A DNA stretch of 64,000 nt from positions 124,001 to 188,000 of the forward strand of contig JAOKCF010000002.1 in NCBI GenBank assembly GCA_028245195.1, written 5' to 3'. The stretch comes from Vicingaceae bacterium (GTDB lineage: Bacteria; Bacteroidota; Bacteroidia; Flavobacteriales_E; Vicingaceae). The notes under the pieces are model-generated. The model was not told the DNA's origin, ran no database searches, and saw only the letters and a list, made by a program, of their open reading frames with translations. Below are positions 17,553-27,161 of this stretch, in pieces. The first letter of the stretch is position 1, and each line of letters begins with the position of its first letter. A program made the translations under genes and the position numbers.

Positions 17553-18830
17553 TTAATTTATTTCTTCAATCGATTTTTCTATAATTTGACCAAAGTTGAA
17601 TACATCGGTAAATGAATTATACATCGGCACCGGTGCGACCCTGATAACATTTGGCTCTCTCCAATCTGCAACAACACCTAGTTCAGTCATTTTGTTGAAT
17701 AATTGCTTCCCGCCACTACCTTCTGTTAAAATAGAAAGTTGCGATCCCCTTTCCTTTGGAGTAATTACCGTGAAGTTTACCGAAGGTAGTCGGTCAGAAA
17801 TGTCCTTTAGTACAAACTCTAAAAAAGAGGTGAGCATTATTTGCTTCTCAATTAAACGATCTACCCCTGCCTCCAAATGTAAATCTAACGCCACTTTGTG
17901 GGCGGCCATTGCTAGTACAGGGGCATTACTCAACTGCCACGCATCTGCTCCGGCAGCAGGAATAAACCCTTTAGGCATTTGAAATCTTCCCTCAGAAGGC
18001 GTTCCCCACCAACCTGCAAAACGATCTAGTTCATTGCTTTCTGAATGTCTTTCGTGCACATATATACCTGCAACACTTCCTGGTCCTGAATTTAAATATT
18101 TATAAGAACACCATGCAGCAAAATCTACCCCCCATTTATGAAGTTCTAGTTTTATATTTCCCGCAGCATGAGCCAAGTCAAAACCAACTATGGAGCCTAC
18201 TGAATGACCTGCTTTTGTTATTTCCTCCATCGGAAAAACTTGCCCGGTATAATAATTTACTCCTCCAATCATGATTAATGCCAACTCATCGCCTAGTTCT
18301 TCTATTTTATTTAAAACATCTTCTTTACGAATTCCCACTTCTTCCTCTCTTGGGTGCAACTCCACAATTGTCTCTTCTGGCTTCAACCCGTGAAACTTTA
18401 CTTGTGTTTCTATAGCATACTGGTCAGAAGGAAAAGCTTTCCCCTCGCACAATAATTTTACCCGTTTCCCCCTTGGACGATAAAAAGACACCATTAAAAA
18501 ATGTAAGTTTGAAGTTAAGCCTCCCATTGGAGTTACCTCTAAAGGTTTCGCCCCAACTACTTCAGCTAAGCCTTTTTTAAACATTTCATGATATGAAACC
18601 CAAGGATTTTTCGCTTCAAAATGCCCGTCAACTCCAAATTCTGCCCAATCATCCAATTCTTGCTGCAATGCCCCTTTTGCTTTTTTTGGCATCAACCCTA
18701 GTGAGTTTCCAGTAAAGTATACTTTGTTCTCACCCTGGTGTTGGGGAAAATGAAACTCCTTTCTGAAGGCCTTTAATGCATCTTGACTATCAAGATTTTT
18801 AGCAAATTCGATGATATTTTTATAGGTCAT
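17553..18830 (-). CDS. kynU: Kynureninase
   Basis: 425-residue PLP enzyme that cleaves kynurenine or 3-hydroxykynurenine to (3-hydroxy)anthranilate plus alanine. Visible sites: YFTGNSLGLMP near the N-terminus, the PLP-binding D in GFDLAHAAGN and the Schiff-base lysine in WCSYKYLNSGPG. It is first in the leftward operon with kmo, so the likely product is 3-hydroxyanthranilate, a precursor of quinolinate and NAD or a step in tryptophan breakdown. Tryptophan dioxygenase and haaO are not in the window. A one-mismatch -7 box (TAACTTTA) lies about 20 bases upstream. Confidence 0.95.
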   Translation of the reverse strand: MTYKNIIEFAKNLDSQDALKAFRKEFHFPQHQGENKVYFTGNSLGLMPKKAKGALQQELDDWAEFGVDGHFEAKNPWVSYHEMFKKGLAEVVGAKPLEVTPMGGLTSNLHFLMVSFYRPRGKRVKLLCEGKAFPSDQYAIETQVKFHGLKPEETIVELHPREEEVGIRKEDVLNKIEELGDELALIMIGGVNYYTGQVFPMEEITKAGHSVGSIVGFDLAHAAGNIKLELHKWGVDFAAWCSYKYLNSGPGSVAGIYVHERHSESNELDRFAGWWGTPSEGRFQMPKGFIPAAGADAWQLSNAPVLAMAAHKVALDLHLEAGVDRLIEKQIMLTSFLEFVLKDISDRLPSVNFTVITPKERGSQLSILTEGSGGKQLFNKMTELGVVADWREPNVIRVAPVPMYNSFTDVFNFGQIIEKSIEEIN

Positions 18831-19091
18831 TTAATCTATTTTTTCAATCTCTAAAGTTACGATTACATTTGGACTAACCAATAGCATTTCTCTACTGTCA
18901 GCCTCATAATAACCCGCAAAAGCAACAGCTAATTAAAGAAAAAATTAGACAAATACTGTTACTTTGGCACGTATAATTATAAGCGAATTACTTCCATAAA
19001 AATAAATTTTTTCCACCAATGAATTATCTAAAACTTGCAAGATGTTCATTTACACAGGTGCGCTGAACTATTTCTCCATTCGCTTTGATTA

Positions 19092-19316
19092 ATGGAACCC
19101 ATTTCCACAAAGCATCATCAGAGACCCCTATGCAGTAACTGTTCAAGAAACAGAATGTACAGTGCCGATTGTCATCAAACACCATTAAACTTAATAAGAA
19201 AGTTGATCGTCGTACTTTTTATTTTTATAGTATTGATTATGTACTACTTATCAAAACATAGTTTAGCTGAAAAACTTTATCTACACGAATGCGTTTCATG
19301 GTCAAAATTGAGTTAA
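19092..19316 (+). CDS. Uncertain small Cys-rich membrane protein in the kynU-gcvP gap
   Basis: The 532-base gap 18831-19362 contains this 74-codon frame. Its translation has PLCSNCSRN and SADCH (possible metal-binding cysteines) followed by one strong transmembrane stretch (LIVVLFIFIVLIMYYL). That is plausible for a small membrane protein, but there is no promoter close by, and a leftward 54-codon frame over about 19020-19184 (with LWKWVPLIKANGEIVQ) is just as protein-like. I cannot decide between them; either or both could be remnants. The rest of the gap shows only the gcvP promoter and a weak kynU promoter. Confidence 0.25.
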   Translation: MEPISTKHHQRPLCSNCSRNRMYSADCHQTPLNLIRKLIVVLFIFIVLIMYYLSKHSLAEKLYLHECVSWSKLS

Positions 19317-19341
19317 CCAAATAAACTTTAAATTATATTTG
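19308..19341 (+). promoter_or_regulatory. Promoter of gcvP (-33 TTG, -7 TATATTTG)
   Basis: TATATTTG (19334-19341) is an exact -7 match, with TTG at 19308-19310 and a 23-base spacer, at the long end of the known range. The start codon lies 21 bases downstream. No glycine riboswitch fits in this short leader. Confidence 0.55.
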
Positions 19342-19362
19342 CACTCTTAAAAATTTTCAAAA

Positions 19363-22227
19363 ATGACTTCAGCTCCATTCAGTTCTCGACATATTGGAAT
19401 AAGCGACCAAGACATCGCTCAAATGCTAAAAGCAATTAAGGAGGATAGCATTGAAAGCCTAATCGCAAAAACAATCCCAAATTCAATTCGATTGGCACAG
19501 CCGCTAAGCTTGAGCGAGCCTATGAGTGAGTACCAATATTTAAATCATTTAAAGGAAATAGCATCTAAAAACAAAGTTTTTAAAAGCTACATTGGTTTAG
19601 GGTATTACAACACCAAGGTTCCGGCAGTAATTCAACGAAATATCTTAGAAAATCCAGCATGGTACACTGCATACACTCCGTATCAAGCAGAAATTGCACA
19701 GGGTAGATTAGAAGCACTCCTAAATTATCAGACTATGGTGACTGACTTAACTGGAATGGATTTAGCAAACGCATCATTATTGGATGAAGGCACTGCTGTT
19801 GCAGAAGCAATGACATTAATGTATAACGTAAGAGAAAAGGAATTAAAGAAAGCCAGCATGAAAAAGATTTTCGTTGCTGATGACTGCTTTCCTCAAACGC
19901 TAGATGTTTTAAAAACAAGAAGCGAGCCTCTTGGAATTGAACTAGTTATCGGAGATGCCTCTACTTACGATTTTTCTGATGAAATATTTGGAGCAGTGCT
20001 TCAATATCCATCTATCAATGGAGAAGTTAAAGACTACAGAAAATTTGCTGCTAAGGTTCATGAAAAAGGTGCTCTATTAACTGTTGCTGCCGATTTATTG
20101 AGTTTGGCGTTATTTACACCTCCGGGTGAATGGGGGGCAGATATTGTTTGTGGCACCACCCAACGATTTGGAATACCAATGGGTTTTGGAGGTCCGCACG
20201 CAGCCTATTTCGCTACCAGAGATGTCTACAAACGAAGTATTCCCGGAAGAATCATTGGTCTTTCTGTTGACATGGATGGCAACGCTGCTCTGCGAATGGC
20301 GCTTCAAACAAGAGAACAACACATTAAACGTGATCGAGCTACTTCCAATATTTGTACAGCACAAGTTTTATTGGCAGTAATGGCAAGTATGTATGCAGTT
20401 TATCATGGAAAAGACGGAATCAAAAAAATAGCAGAAGGAGTTCACAATTATGCTTCTACTCTAGCAAAAGAAATTAAAAACTTTGGCTACAACGTTGTTC
20501 ATTCGAATTACTTCGATACGCTTTTAATTGAAGACTCTAATAGCAAAGTGGATGAGCTTATTTCATTTGCGGCGAAACATCATATTAACTTAAGAAAAGT
20601 TAGCTCTTCGCAGTTGTCGATTAGTTTAAATGAAACAGTCGAACTGTATGAACTAAACACCCTCATTAGGATATTCGCGGAGTTCAAAGGAAAGTCATTC
20701 AACTCTATTGAAAACGCCAAAGGAAACTCTACATCGAATCAAGAATTAATCAGGACGAGTAGTTTCCTAACACATCCAATTTTTAATAGCTATCACTCAG
20801 AAACAGAGATGATGCGCTATATTAAGCGATTAGAAAATAAAGACTTTTCGTTGGTACACGGCATGATTCCACTTGGCTCATGCACTATGAAGTTAAATGC
20901 TGCAACGGAATTACTTCCACTAACATGGAATGAGTTTGCAAATATTCACCCTTTTGCGCCGCAAAACCAAACGGAAGGTTATTTGGAGATGTTGCACACG
21001 TTAGAAAGAGATTTATCTGAAATTACAGGGTTTTATCGTACTTCTCTTCAGCCAAACTCTGGAGCGCAAGGAGAGTATTCAGGTTTAATGGTAATTCGGG
21101 CTTACCATATAAGTCGCGGCGACCACCACAGAAATATTGCGATCATTCCTTCTTCTGCACATGGAACTAATCCAGCAAGTGCTGTAATGGCCGGAATGAC
21201 AGTAGTTGTTACTAAATGTGATGAAGAGGGAAACATAGATTTAGAAGACTTAAAAGAAAAAGTTGAACTGCACAAAGACAATTTAGCTGCGTTAATGATT
21301 ACCTACCCTTCTACTCATGGTGTTTTTGAAGAATCTGTGATTGAAATTACAGATTTAATTCACGAACACGGAGGACAAGTATATATGGATGGTGCTAACA
21401 TGAACGCTCAAGTTGGTTTAACAAGCCCCGGAAATATAGGTGCAGACGTTTGTCACTTGAACTTACATAAAACATTTGCAATTCCTCATGGTGGTGGTGG
21501 TCCAGGTATGGGACCAATTGGGGTTGTCGAGCACCTTGCACCATTCTTACCTTCGAACCCAATTGTAAAAATTGGAGATAAGGAAGCAATTTCGGCTATT
21601 TCAGCTTCACCTTACGGAAGCGCTTTGGTATTACTAATTTCATATGCATATATTAAGATGCTCGGAGAAGAAGGTTTGCGAAAGTCAACCGAAGCTGCTA
21701 TTTTAAGTGCCAATTATATTAAACAGCAACTAGAAGAGGATTATCCTATTTTATATCAAGGAGTAAATAGAACCGTTGCACATGAAATGATTTTAGATTG
21801 CCGACAATTTAAGCAGTCTGCGGGGATCGAAGTAGTAGACATCGCAAAACGACTAATTGATTACGGTTTTCACGCTCCGACAGTTTCTTTTCCGGTAGGA
21901 GGAACACTTATGGTAGAGCCAACAGAAAGCGAAGGCCTCACGGAATTAGACCGTTTTATTGGAGCGATGAAGTCTATTCGTGCAGAAATAAAATCCATTG
22001 AAGAGGGAGTGGCGATAAAAGATAACAATGTCTTAAAAAACGCACCACACCCTGAATACATGTGCACAGCTGACGAATGGGATTTACCGTACAGTAGATC
22101 TCAAGCAGCCTATCCTATGGAAGGTCAAAGAGGTAACAAGTTTTGGGCGAGTGTAAGAAGGGTAGATGATGCTTATGGCGATAGAAACCTAATATGCAGC
22201 TGCCCTTCGGTTGAAGAGTATGCCTGA
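19363..22227 (+). CDS. gcvP: Glycine dehydrogenase (decarboxylating), single-chain P-protein
   Basis: 954-residue PLP enzyme of the glycine cleavage system; it decarboxylates glycine and passes the aminomethyl group to the lipoyl H-protein. It is the fused form with an inactive-like N-terminal half (begins RHIGISDQD) and a catalytic C-terminal half. The PLP lysine is in [18 protein letters not shown], and [14 protein letters not shown] is the family hallmark. Length is normal for fused GcvP. gcvT, gcvH and lpd are not adjacent, which is common in Bacteroidota. It appears monocistronic, with its own promoter. Confidence 0.97.
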   Translation: MTSAPFSSRHIGISDQDIAQMLKAIKEDSIESLIAKTIPNSIRLAQPLSLSEPMSEYQYLNHLKEIASKNKVFKSYIGLGYYNTKVPAVIQRNILENPAWYTAYTPYQAEIAQGRLEALLNYQTMVTDLTGMDLANASLLDEGTAVAEAMTLMYNVREKELKKASMKKIFVADDCFPQTLDVLKTRSEPLGIELVIGDASTYDFSDEIFGAVLQYPSINGEVKDYRKFAAKVHEKGALLTVAADLLSLALFTPPGEWGADIVCGTTQRFGIPMGFGGPHAAYFATRDVYKRSIPGRIIGLSVDMDGNAALRMALQTREQHIKRDRATSNICTAQVLLAVMASMYAVYHGKDGIKKIAEGVHNYASTLAKEIKNFGYNVVHSNYFDTLLIEDSNSKVDELISFAAKHHINLRKVSSSQLSISLNETVELYELNTLIRIFAEFKGKSFNSIENAKGNSTSNQELIRTSSFLTHPIFNSYHSETEMMRYIKRLENKDFSLVHGMIPLGSCTMKLNAATELLPLTWNEFANIHPFAPQNQTEGYLEMLHTLERDLSEITGFYRTSLQPNSGAQGEYSGLMVIRAYHISRGDHHRNIAIIPSSAHGTNPASAVMAGMTVVVTKCDEEGNIDLEDLKEKVELHKDNLAALMITYPSTHGVFEESVIEITDLIHEHGGQVYMDGANMNAQVGLTSPGNIGADVCHLNLHKTFAIPHGGGGPGMGPIGVVEHLAPFLPSNPIVKIGDKEAISAISASPYGSALVLLISYAYIKMLGEEGLRKSTEAAILSANYIKQQLEEDYPILYQGVNRTVAHEMILDCRQFKQSAGIEVVDIAKRLIDYGFHAPTVSFPVGGTLMVEPTESEGLTELDRFIGAMKSIRAEIKSIEEGVAIKDNNVLKNAPHPEYMCTADEWDLPYSRSQAAYPMEGQRGNKFWASVRRVDDAYGDRNLICSCPSVEEYA

Positions 22228-22343
22228 AAAATCGTTTAAAAAAATTGTATAATACTTACCTAATTGTTTAAAAAAATTAAGACACTATTAAAAAATGTTT
22301 ATCTTTATGAATCGAAATAATTGTTTAACTAAAAAATTTTAAC

Positions 22344-24368
22344 ATGAAAAAAAATTATATTTTACTATCAGGCTTGGTGTTAGCATCATGTTTCGCTTTT
22401 GCTCAAAATAAAATGAGCAATACGAACATGGCTAGTTTCGAAGTGCCTGCAGCATTGTCTAGCGAAGCAAAATCAGCTGACCCTGATTTTCTTAAGAAAG
22501 CAAAGCAGAATGCAAAGGCTTTTGGAGATACTCTGTATTACCAAGATTTCGCGAGCGCTTTACCAACAAACTGGTCAGTTGTAAATAACAACCCAAATAA
22601 TTTTCAATGGGTTTGGAATACAGTATACCAAAATGGCGGGTTCTCTGCGGCAACTAACATTATTACATCAACTACTGCAGCAAATGGATTTATGGTGTTA
22701 ACAGGTGATTTTTTCAATACACCTATTCCAGCTACCGGAGCTGTAGCAATGGATACTTACTTTGAGTCAGAAACAATTAACTTAACCAATAATGGATTGA
22801 ATCCAAACGGTTTCGGTAGTGTTTTGGTTTCCTACCAACAAGCATTAAGATACTGTTGTTCAGGATCAAATAGATTAGTACTACAGGCTAGTACAGATAA
22901 CTTCGTAACGTTCCAAGAATATGATGCTACAGATGCAATTGCTGTAAACGCTGCTTCTGGTACAGTAACTAACGTAATTAATATCAGTACGGCTGCAGCC
23001 AACTCTACTTCAGTTAAAATTAGATTTTTATCTTCAGGAAACTCTCACTACTATTGGATGATTGATGATTTCGCTGTAATTGAAGGTGTTCAAAACGATA
23101 TTGAATTAAGGACTCCTTACCTGGAGTTTAATTATGACTACGTTTATAATCCTTTCTACAGTCAAATTCCTTTCGATTTATTCCCACCGCTTCCATTATC
23201 TGGGTTTGTTTACAATAACGGTTCTAATGATGCAACTGGTGTAAGAATCGAAGGAGACTTTTTTAATACAGCAACTCCAGGTGGACCAGGTATTGGTCTC
23301 GTATATTCTACATCCTCTACTTCGGCTCCTTTGCTGTCCGGGAGCACTAGGGATACTGCTGATTATGTTGTAACAAACTCCCCAAGGTTTGTACCACCTG
23401 TTTTGGGTGATTTTAGAGTTGATATGGTTGCTACTTCTGACAGTATTGATCAAAATTTAGGAAACGAAACTCATACTCAAACATTCACTACTTCAGATAC
23501 TATCTTTGCTAGAGATGATAACGGATATGGTGGCGGAACCGGACCTGGTTCTTATGTTAGAGCTGGACAAACAGGAGGCACCGTTGTAGGAGATAGATTT
23601 GGAACAATGTACGTTGTAGAATCTAGAACTGGTAATGGTGGTACTGCAAAAGTGCCTACCTCTATTACCTTCGCAGTTTCTAACGACCCATTAAACATTG
23701 GAGTAGAAATAGTTCCTAAAATCTGGGTTTATGTTGAAGATTCTCTATTTGCCCCTGCTTCAGGAACAATTGCTGCAGCTTTTGCAGGCGGAGAAGTTGC
23801 TTCTACTTTTATTCCTTACACTATCCTTTCCACTGATACAAATTCATTATTAACTATTCCTTTAGATAATGGTACAGCTGTATTTAACGGTTTAGATTCA
23901 GGACAGTATGTTGTAGGTTGGGAAGTAACGAACACAAATGGTGGAAATAGCTTCGAAGTTCAAGCAGATGCTTCTTCAGGTGCGTTCCAAGATGATGTTA
24001 CTGCCTTCATCGATTTAGCTCACTCTCCAGGATGGGGATGGGTGCGTGCTAACCCAGTAATTAGATTGAATATGGCAAATCTTCCTATTCCAACAAGCGT
24101 TAAAAATCTATCAAATTCATCTACTGAGTTTAACATCGCTCCCAACCCTAACAACGGTTTATTTACAATGACTATTTCATCTACAGAAGTTGTAACGTAT
24201 AACGTAAATGTTAGAAATATGTTAGGTCAAGAAGTTTACACTGATATCATCAATGTAAACGGAACACTTAGACAACAAATGGATTTAACACAATTCGATA
24301 AAGGTGTTTACTTTGTATGCCTTGAAAACGGTGCAGAGAAAATTTTAAAGAAGGTTGTTGTAAAATAA
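22344..24368 (+). CDS. T9SS-exported protein, tandem paralogue A
   Basis: 674 residues: signal peptide (1-21, ending FAFAQ); a jelly-roll domain of the choice-of-anchor-J/MAM-like kind (about 55-245, ending YYWMIDDFAVIEG); a central region of about 330 residues shared with the next gene; and a C-terminal T9SS type A sorting domain (about 590-674, beginning APNPNNGLF and ending LKKVVVK). It should cross the outer membrane through the type IX system and be anchored or released. No catalytic motif is visible. A -7-like TATCTTTA lies 36 bases upstream, and a strong terminator follows, so it is transcribed on its own. Confidence 0.88.
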   Translation: MKKNYILLSGLVLASCFAFAQNKMSNTNMASFEVPAALSSEAKSADPDFLKKAKQNAKAFGDTLYYQDFASALPTNWSVVNNNPNNFQWVWNTVYQNGGFSAATNIITSTTAANGFMVLTGDFFNTPIPATGAVAMDTYFESETINLTNNGLNPNGFGSVLVSYQQALRYCCSGSNRLVLQASTDNFVTFQEYDATDAIAVNAASGTVTNVINISTAAANSTSVKIRFLSSGNSHYYWMIDDFAVIEGVQNDIELRTPYLEFNYDYVYNPFYSQIPFDLFPPLPLSGFVYNNGSNDATGVRIEGDFFNTATPGGPGIGLVYSTSSTSAPLLSGSTRDTADYVVTNSPRFVPPVLGDFRVDMVATSDSIDQNLGNETHTQTFTTSDTIFARDDNGYGGGTGPGSYVRAGQTGGTVVGDRFGTMYVVESRTGNGGTAKVPTSITFAVSNDPLNIGVEIVPKIWVYVEDSLFAPASGTIAAAFAGGEVASTFIPYTILSTDTNSLLTIPLDNGTAVFNGLDSGQYVVGWEVTNTNGGNSFEVQADASSGAFQDDVTAFIDLAHSPGWGWVRANPVIRLNMANLPIPTSVKNLSNSSTEFNIAPNPNNGLFTMTISSTEVVTYNVNVRNMLGQEVYTDIINVNGTLRQQMDLTQFDKGVYFVCLENGAEKILKKVVVK

Positions 24369-24391
24369 TCTAACTTAAAATAGAATTAAGG

Positions 24392-24418
24392 AAGCCACGC
24401 AAACAGCGTGGCTTTTTT
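24392..24418 (+). terminator. Rho-independent terminator after T9SS paralogue A
   Basis: AAGCCACGC and GCGTGGCTT form a perfect 9-bp stem around AAACA, followed by a T-run. It separates transcription of the two tandem paralogues. Confidence 0.9.
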
Positions 24419-24423
24419 TATAT

Positions 24424-24449
24424 AATACATTTTGAACTCAAAATGTATT
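24424..24449. repeat. Perfect 12-bp inverted repeat upstream of T9SS paralogue B
   Basis: Arms AATACATTTTGA and TCAAAATGTATT are separated by AC. The right arm ends at the start of a one-mismatch -7 box (TACATTTA, 24449-24456), so the palindrome covers the promoter spacer region. It lacks a T-run and sits beyond the previous terminator, which suits a dimeric repressor's operator better than a second terminator. Confidence 0.6.
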
Positions 24450-24479
24450 ACATTTAGTCTAAATTTAAAATAACCTAAC

Positions 24480-26483
24480 ATGAAAAAAATTTACCTATTT
24501 ACCCTATTATCATTAATTACTGCGGGAATCTCAGCCCAACAAGTAATGAATTCCCAAATTCCTCCACCTTTAGATAATATTGAGAAAGAGGACGTAAGAA
24601 GTGACTTAGAAGCTGATTATTATTCAAAAAAACCCATCAATAATAAAGCATTTGGTGATACTCTGTACTATCAGCAATTTACAGGCGGCTTGCCAATTGG
24701 TTGGAGTATTGTAAATAACAACCCTAATAATTTTCTCTGGGAGTGGGATACAATTTACAAGCAAGGCCAATTTTCAACTACAAGAACAGAAATTAAATCT
24801 ACAACGGCAGCGAATGGATTTATGTCTCTCCCTGTTGATTTTTATAATACACCAACACCTAGGACTGGAAGAGTAGCTATGGACACGTATTTCGAATCAG
24901 ATACAATTTTTATAACACCTAAACCAAGTGTTTGGGTAAGCTACCAACAATATATGCGTTATTGCTGTAATTCTTCAAACAGAATGGTTTTGCAAGTAAG
25001 TACCGATGATTTTGTAACCTTTACTGAGTTTGATGCCAAAGACGGTTTACCAGTGAATGCTGGTAATACAACAAACACAGTTGGTGGGCAAACTAACATT
25101 ATTAATATTAGCACAGCTGTAGCTAATTCTCCTCAATTTAAAGTGAGATTTTACGCAAATGGCATTGGTCGTTACTTCTGGATGATTGATGACTTTGCAG
25201 TAGTTGAAGGCGTTGAAAATGATATGGAATTAAGATCCCCTTATTTAGAATTTAACTTTGACTACGCATACAATCCTTTTTACGGCCAAATTCCATATGA
25301 TTTATTTACTCCGCTTCCACTCTCAGGATTCGTTTACAACAATGGATCAAATAATTTAACTGGTGTAAGAATTGAAGGAGATATTTTTAACACAGCCACT
25401 CCAGGTGGACCTGGTATTGGGCTTGTTTACTCAACTTCATCCACTCCCCTTCCGTTACAATCTGGAGTTACTAGAGATACTGCTGATTATGTAGTTACCA
25501 ATAATCCAAGATTTGTACCTACGGTTTTAGGCGAGTTTAGAGTTGATATGACTGCTACTTCTGACAGTGTTGACGGTAACTTAGGTAACGAGAATTATTC
25601 TCAAACATTTACTACTTCAGATACAATTTTCGCTAGAGATGATAATGGATATGGTGGCGGAACAGGTCCAGGTTCTTATGTAAGAGCCGGACAAACAGGT
25701 GGTACTGTTGTAGGTGATAGATTTGGTACCATGTACGTTGTAGAATCTAGATCTGGTAATGGAGGATCAACGAAGATTCCAACATCTATTACTTTTGCAG
25801 TCTCTAATGACCCATTGAACATTGGAGTGGAGATTATTCCCAAAATTTGGTCATATAACGAAGATTCATTATTTACTGCCACAGGAAGCATAGCTTCAGC
25901 ATTCGCAGGCGGGGAAGTTGCTTCTACTTTTATTCCTTATACCATCTTACCTACTGATACAAATTCATTATTAACCATTCCATTAGATAATGGAACGGCT
26001 GTATTCAATGGGTTAGATTCAGGACAGTACGTGGTTGGTTGGGAAGTAACAAACACTAATGGCGGTAATAGTTTTGAAGTGCAAGCCGATGCATCTTCAG
26101 GTCAATTCCAAGATAATGTTACTTGTTTCATAGATTTAGCGCATTCTCCAGGATGGGGATGGGTAGATGTTAACCCAGTAATTAGGTTAAACCTTGGTAA
26201 CCTGACTGTCGGTTTTAATGACGCAACAAACTCTTCTACAGAGTTTTCAATTGCTCCAAACCCAAATAACGGTTTATTTACCATGACGGTTACTTCGAAG
26301 GAAACTGTAACCTACAATGTGAATGTTAGAAATATGCTAGGACAGCAAGTTTACACTGATATCATTGCGGTAAATGGAACAGTTACCGAACAAATGGATC
26401 TAACACAATTCGAAAAAGGAGTTTACTTTATAAGCCTTGAAAATGGTGCTGAGAAAATTTTAAAGAAGGTTGTAGTGCAATAA
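24480..26483 (+). CDS. T9SS-exported protein, tandem paralogue B
   Basis: 667 residues with the same architecture as its left neighbour: signal peptide (1-20, ending GISAQ), jelly-roll domain (about 55-245, ending YFWMIDDFAVVEG), the shared central region, and a T9SS type A sorting domain (begins APNPNNGLF, ends LKKVVVQ). The central region is nearly identical to paralogue A at protein level, including a 50-residue identical run, while the N-terminal domains differ much more. It has its own promoter region with a palindrome and its own terminator. Function unknown; a secreted adhesin or surface-structure component is possible. Confidence 0.88.
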   Translation: MKKIYLFTLLSLITAGISAQQVMNSQIPPPLDNIEKEDVRSDLEADYYSKKPINNKAFGDTLYYQQFTGGLPIGWSIVNNNPNNFLWEWDTIYKQGQFSTTRTEIKSTTAANGFMSLPVDFYNTPTPRTGRVAMDTYFESDTIFITPKPSVWVSYQQYMRYCCNSSNRMVLQVSTDDFVTFTEFDAKDGLPVNAGNTTNTVGGQTNIINISTAVANSPQFKVRFYANGIGRYFWMIDDFAVVEGVENDMELRSPYLEFNFDYAYNPFYGQIPYDLFTPLPLSGFVYNNGSNNLTGVRIEGDIFNTATPGGPGIGLVYSTSSTPLPLQSGVTRDTADYVVTNNPRFVPTVLGEFRVDMTATSDSVDGNLGNENYSQTFTTSDTIFARDDNGYGGGTGPGSYVRAGQTGGTVVGDRFGTMYVVESRSGNGGSTKIPTSITFAVSNDPLNIGVEIIPKIWSYNEDSLFTATGSIASAFAGGEVASTFIPYTILPTDTNSLLTIPLDNGTAVFNGLDSGQYVVGWEVTNTNGGNSFEVQADASSGQFQDNVTCFIDLAHSPGWGWVDVNPVIRLNLGNLTVGFNDATNSSTEFSIAPNPNNGLFTMTVTSKETVTYNVNVRNMLGQQVYTDIIAVNGTVTEQMDLTQFEKGVYFISLENGAEKILKKVVVQ

Positions 26484-26504
26484 TTGATATTTTGCCTTCT
26501 TACT

Positions 26505-26537
26505 AAAAGTCCTGAAGTAAAACTTCAGGACTTTTTT
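26505..26537 (+). terminator. Rho-independent terminator after T9SS paralogue B
   Basis: AAAAGTCCTGAAG and CTTCAGGACTTTT form a 13-bp stem around TAAAA and run into Ts. Strong. Confidence 0.9.
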
Positions 26538-26614
26538 GCTTTTATAAATCCTTTTGGGGTCTAATTATCTAAAATAATATTCATTAACTTTCTCTATCAT
26601 GATAATATCAAACT

Positions 26615-26934
26615 ATGTATCGTAAAATTATTGTTCTTTTGATTATATCGCTCTACTCTGTCCTAGGATTTTCACAGAGCATAGTGAGGCAAAAAATAAA
26701 CATCCCCTAAGAAGAAGAGATACTTGAAAACCAAGCCCGAAATTTTGATCTTAATTTCACGAAACAGACAAAAAAGATTTCTAATGCAATTGGTCAACTA
26801 GTTTATTCTGAAATAATTCGACTTAGTGGCACAGAGACGAAACAATTTAATTTTCAACCTTAGAAAAAGGAATCTACTATTTATCGTTGCAAAACGAAAC
26901 AGAGAATATAGTTGAGACAGTGGTTATACACTAA
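26615..26934 (+). pseudogene. Decayed gene for a small T9SS sorting-domain protein
   Basis: This part of the 678-base gap 26484-27161 carries a broken gene. From ATG 26615 it encodes a signal peptide (MYRKIIVLLIISLYSVLGFS), then hits TAA at 26708-26710. The same frame resumes with NQARNFDLNF (compare the sorting-domain start PNPAxxF) and NAIGQLVYSEII, and stops at TAG 26861. One base must be restored near 26853 to continue LEKGIYYLSLQNETENIVET to TAA 26932. The result is a recognisable T9SS sorting domain with one nonsense codon, one frameshift and probable small deletions. It is not a copy of the neighbouring paralogues' sorting domains. A terminator still follows. Confidence 0.8.
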
Positions 26935-26952
26935 CTTCTTATATTACGCGGG

Positions 26953-26990
26953 AAATAGCTCCATCGATTTATTGATGGGGCTATTTTTTT
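26953..26990 (+). terminator. Terminator after the T9SS-type pseudogene
   Basis: AAATAGCTCCATC pairs with GATGGGGCTATTT (one T-G wobble) around GATTTATT, followed by a T-run. It is the intact 3' end of the decayed gene. Confidence 0.8.
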
Positions 26991-27115
26991 AGTTTCTACA
27001 AACTAATCAGACTTTATATTGTTACAGTTGAACTTCACCAAGAGCGTTCTTATTAAGAATGTATCTAAATAGATTAGATACGACCTGACCCTAGGAAATG
27101 AAACAATTCAAGGGT

Positions 27116-27123
27116 TATCTTTG
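27116..27123 (+). promoter_or_regulatory. -7 promoter element of the sdh operon
   Basis: TATCTTTG is an exact TAnnTTTG match, 38 bases before the sdhC ATG. No clear -33 box. The stretch 26991-27115 between the terminator and this element shows nothing else I can name. Confidence 0.55.
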
Positions 27124-27161
27124 CATTCTGAAATATCTATTAATTATTTAGCAAAACAACC

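Noticed and set aside
24369-24479. The palindrome upstream of paralogue B as a second terminator for paralogue A.
   Set aside because: A strong GC-containing terminator with a T-run already ends at 24418. The palindrome is AT-rich, has no T-run and abuts a promoter-like box.
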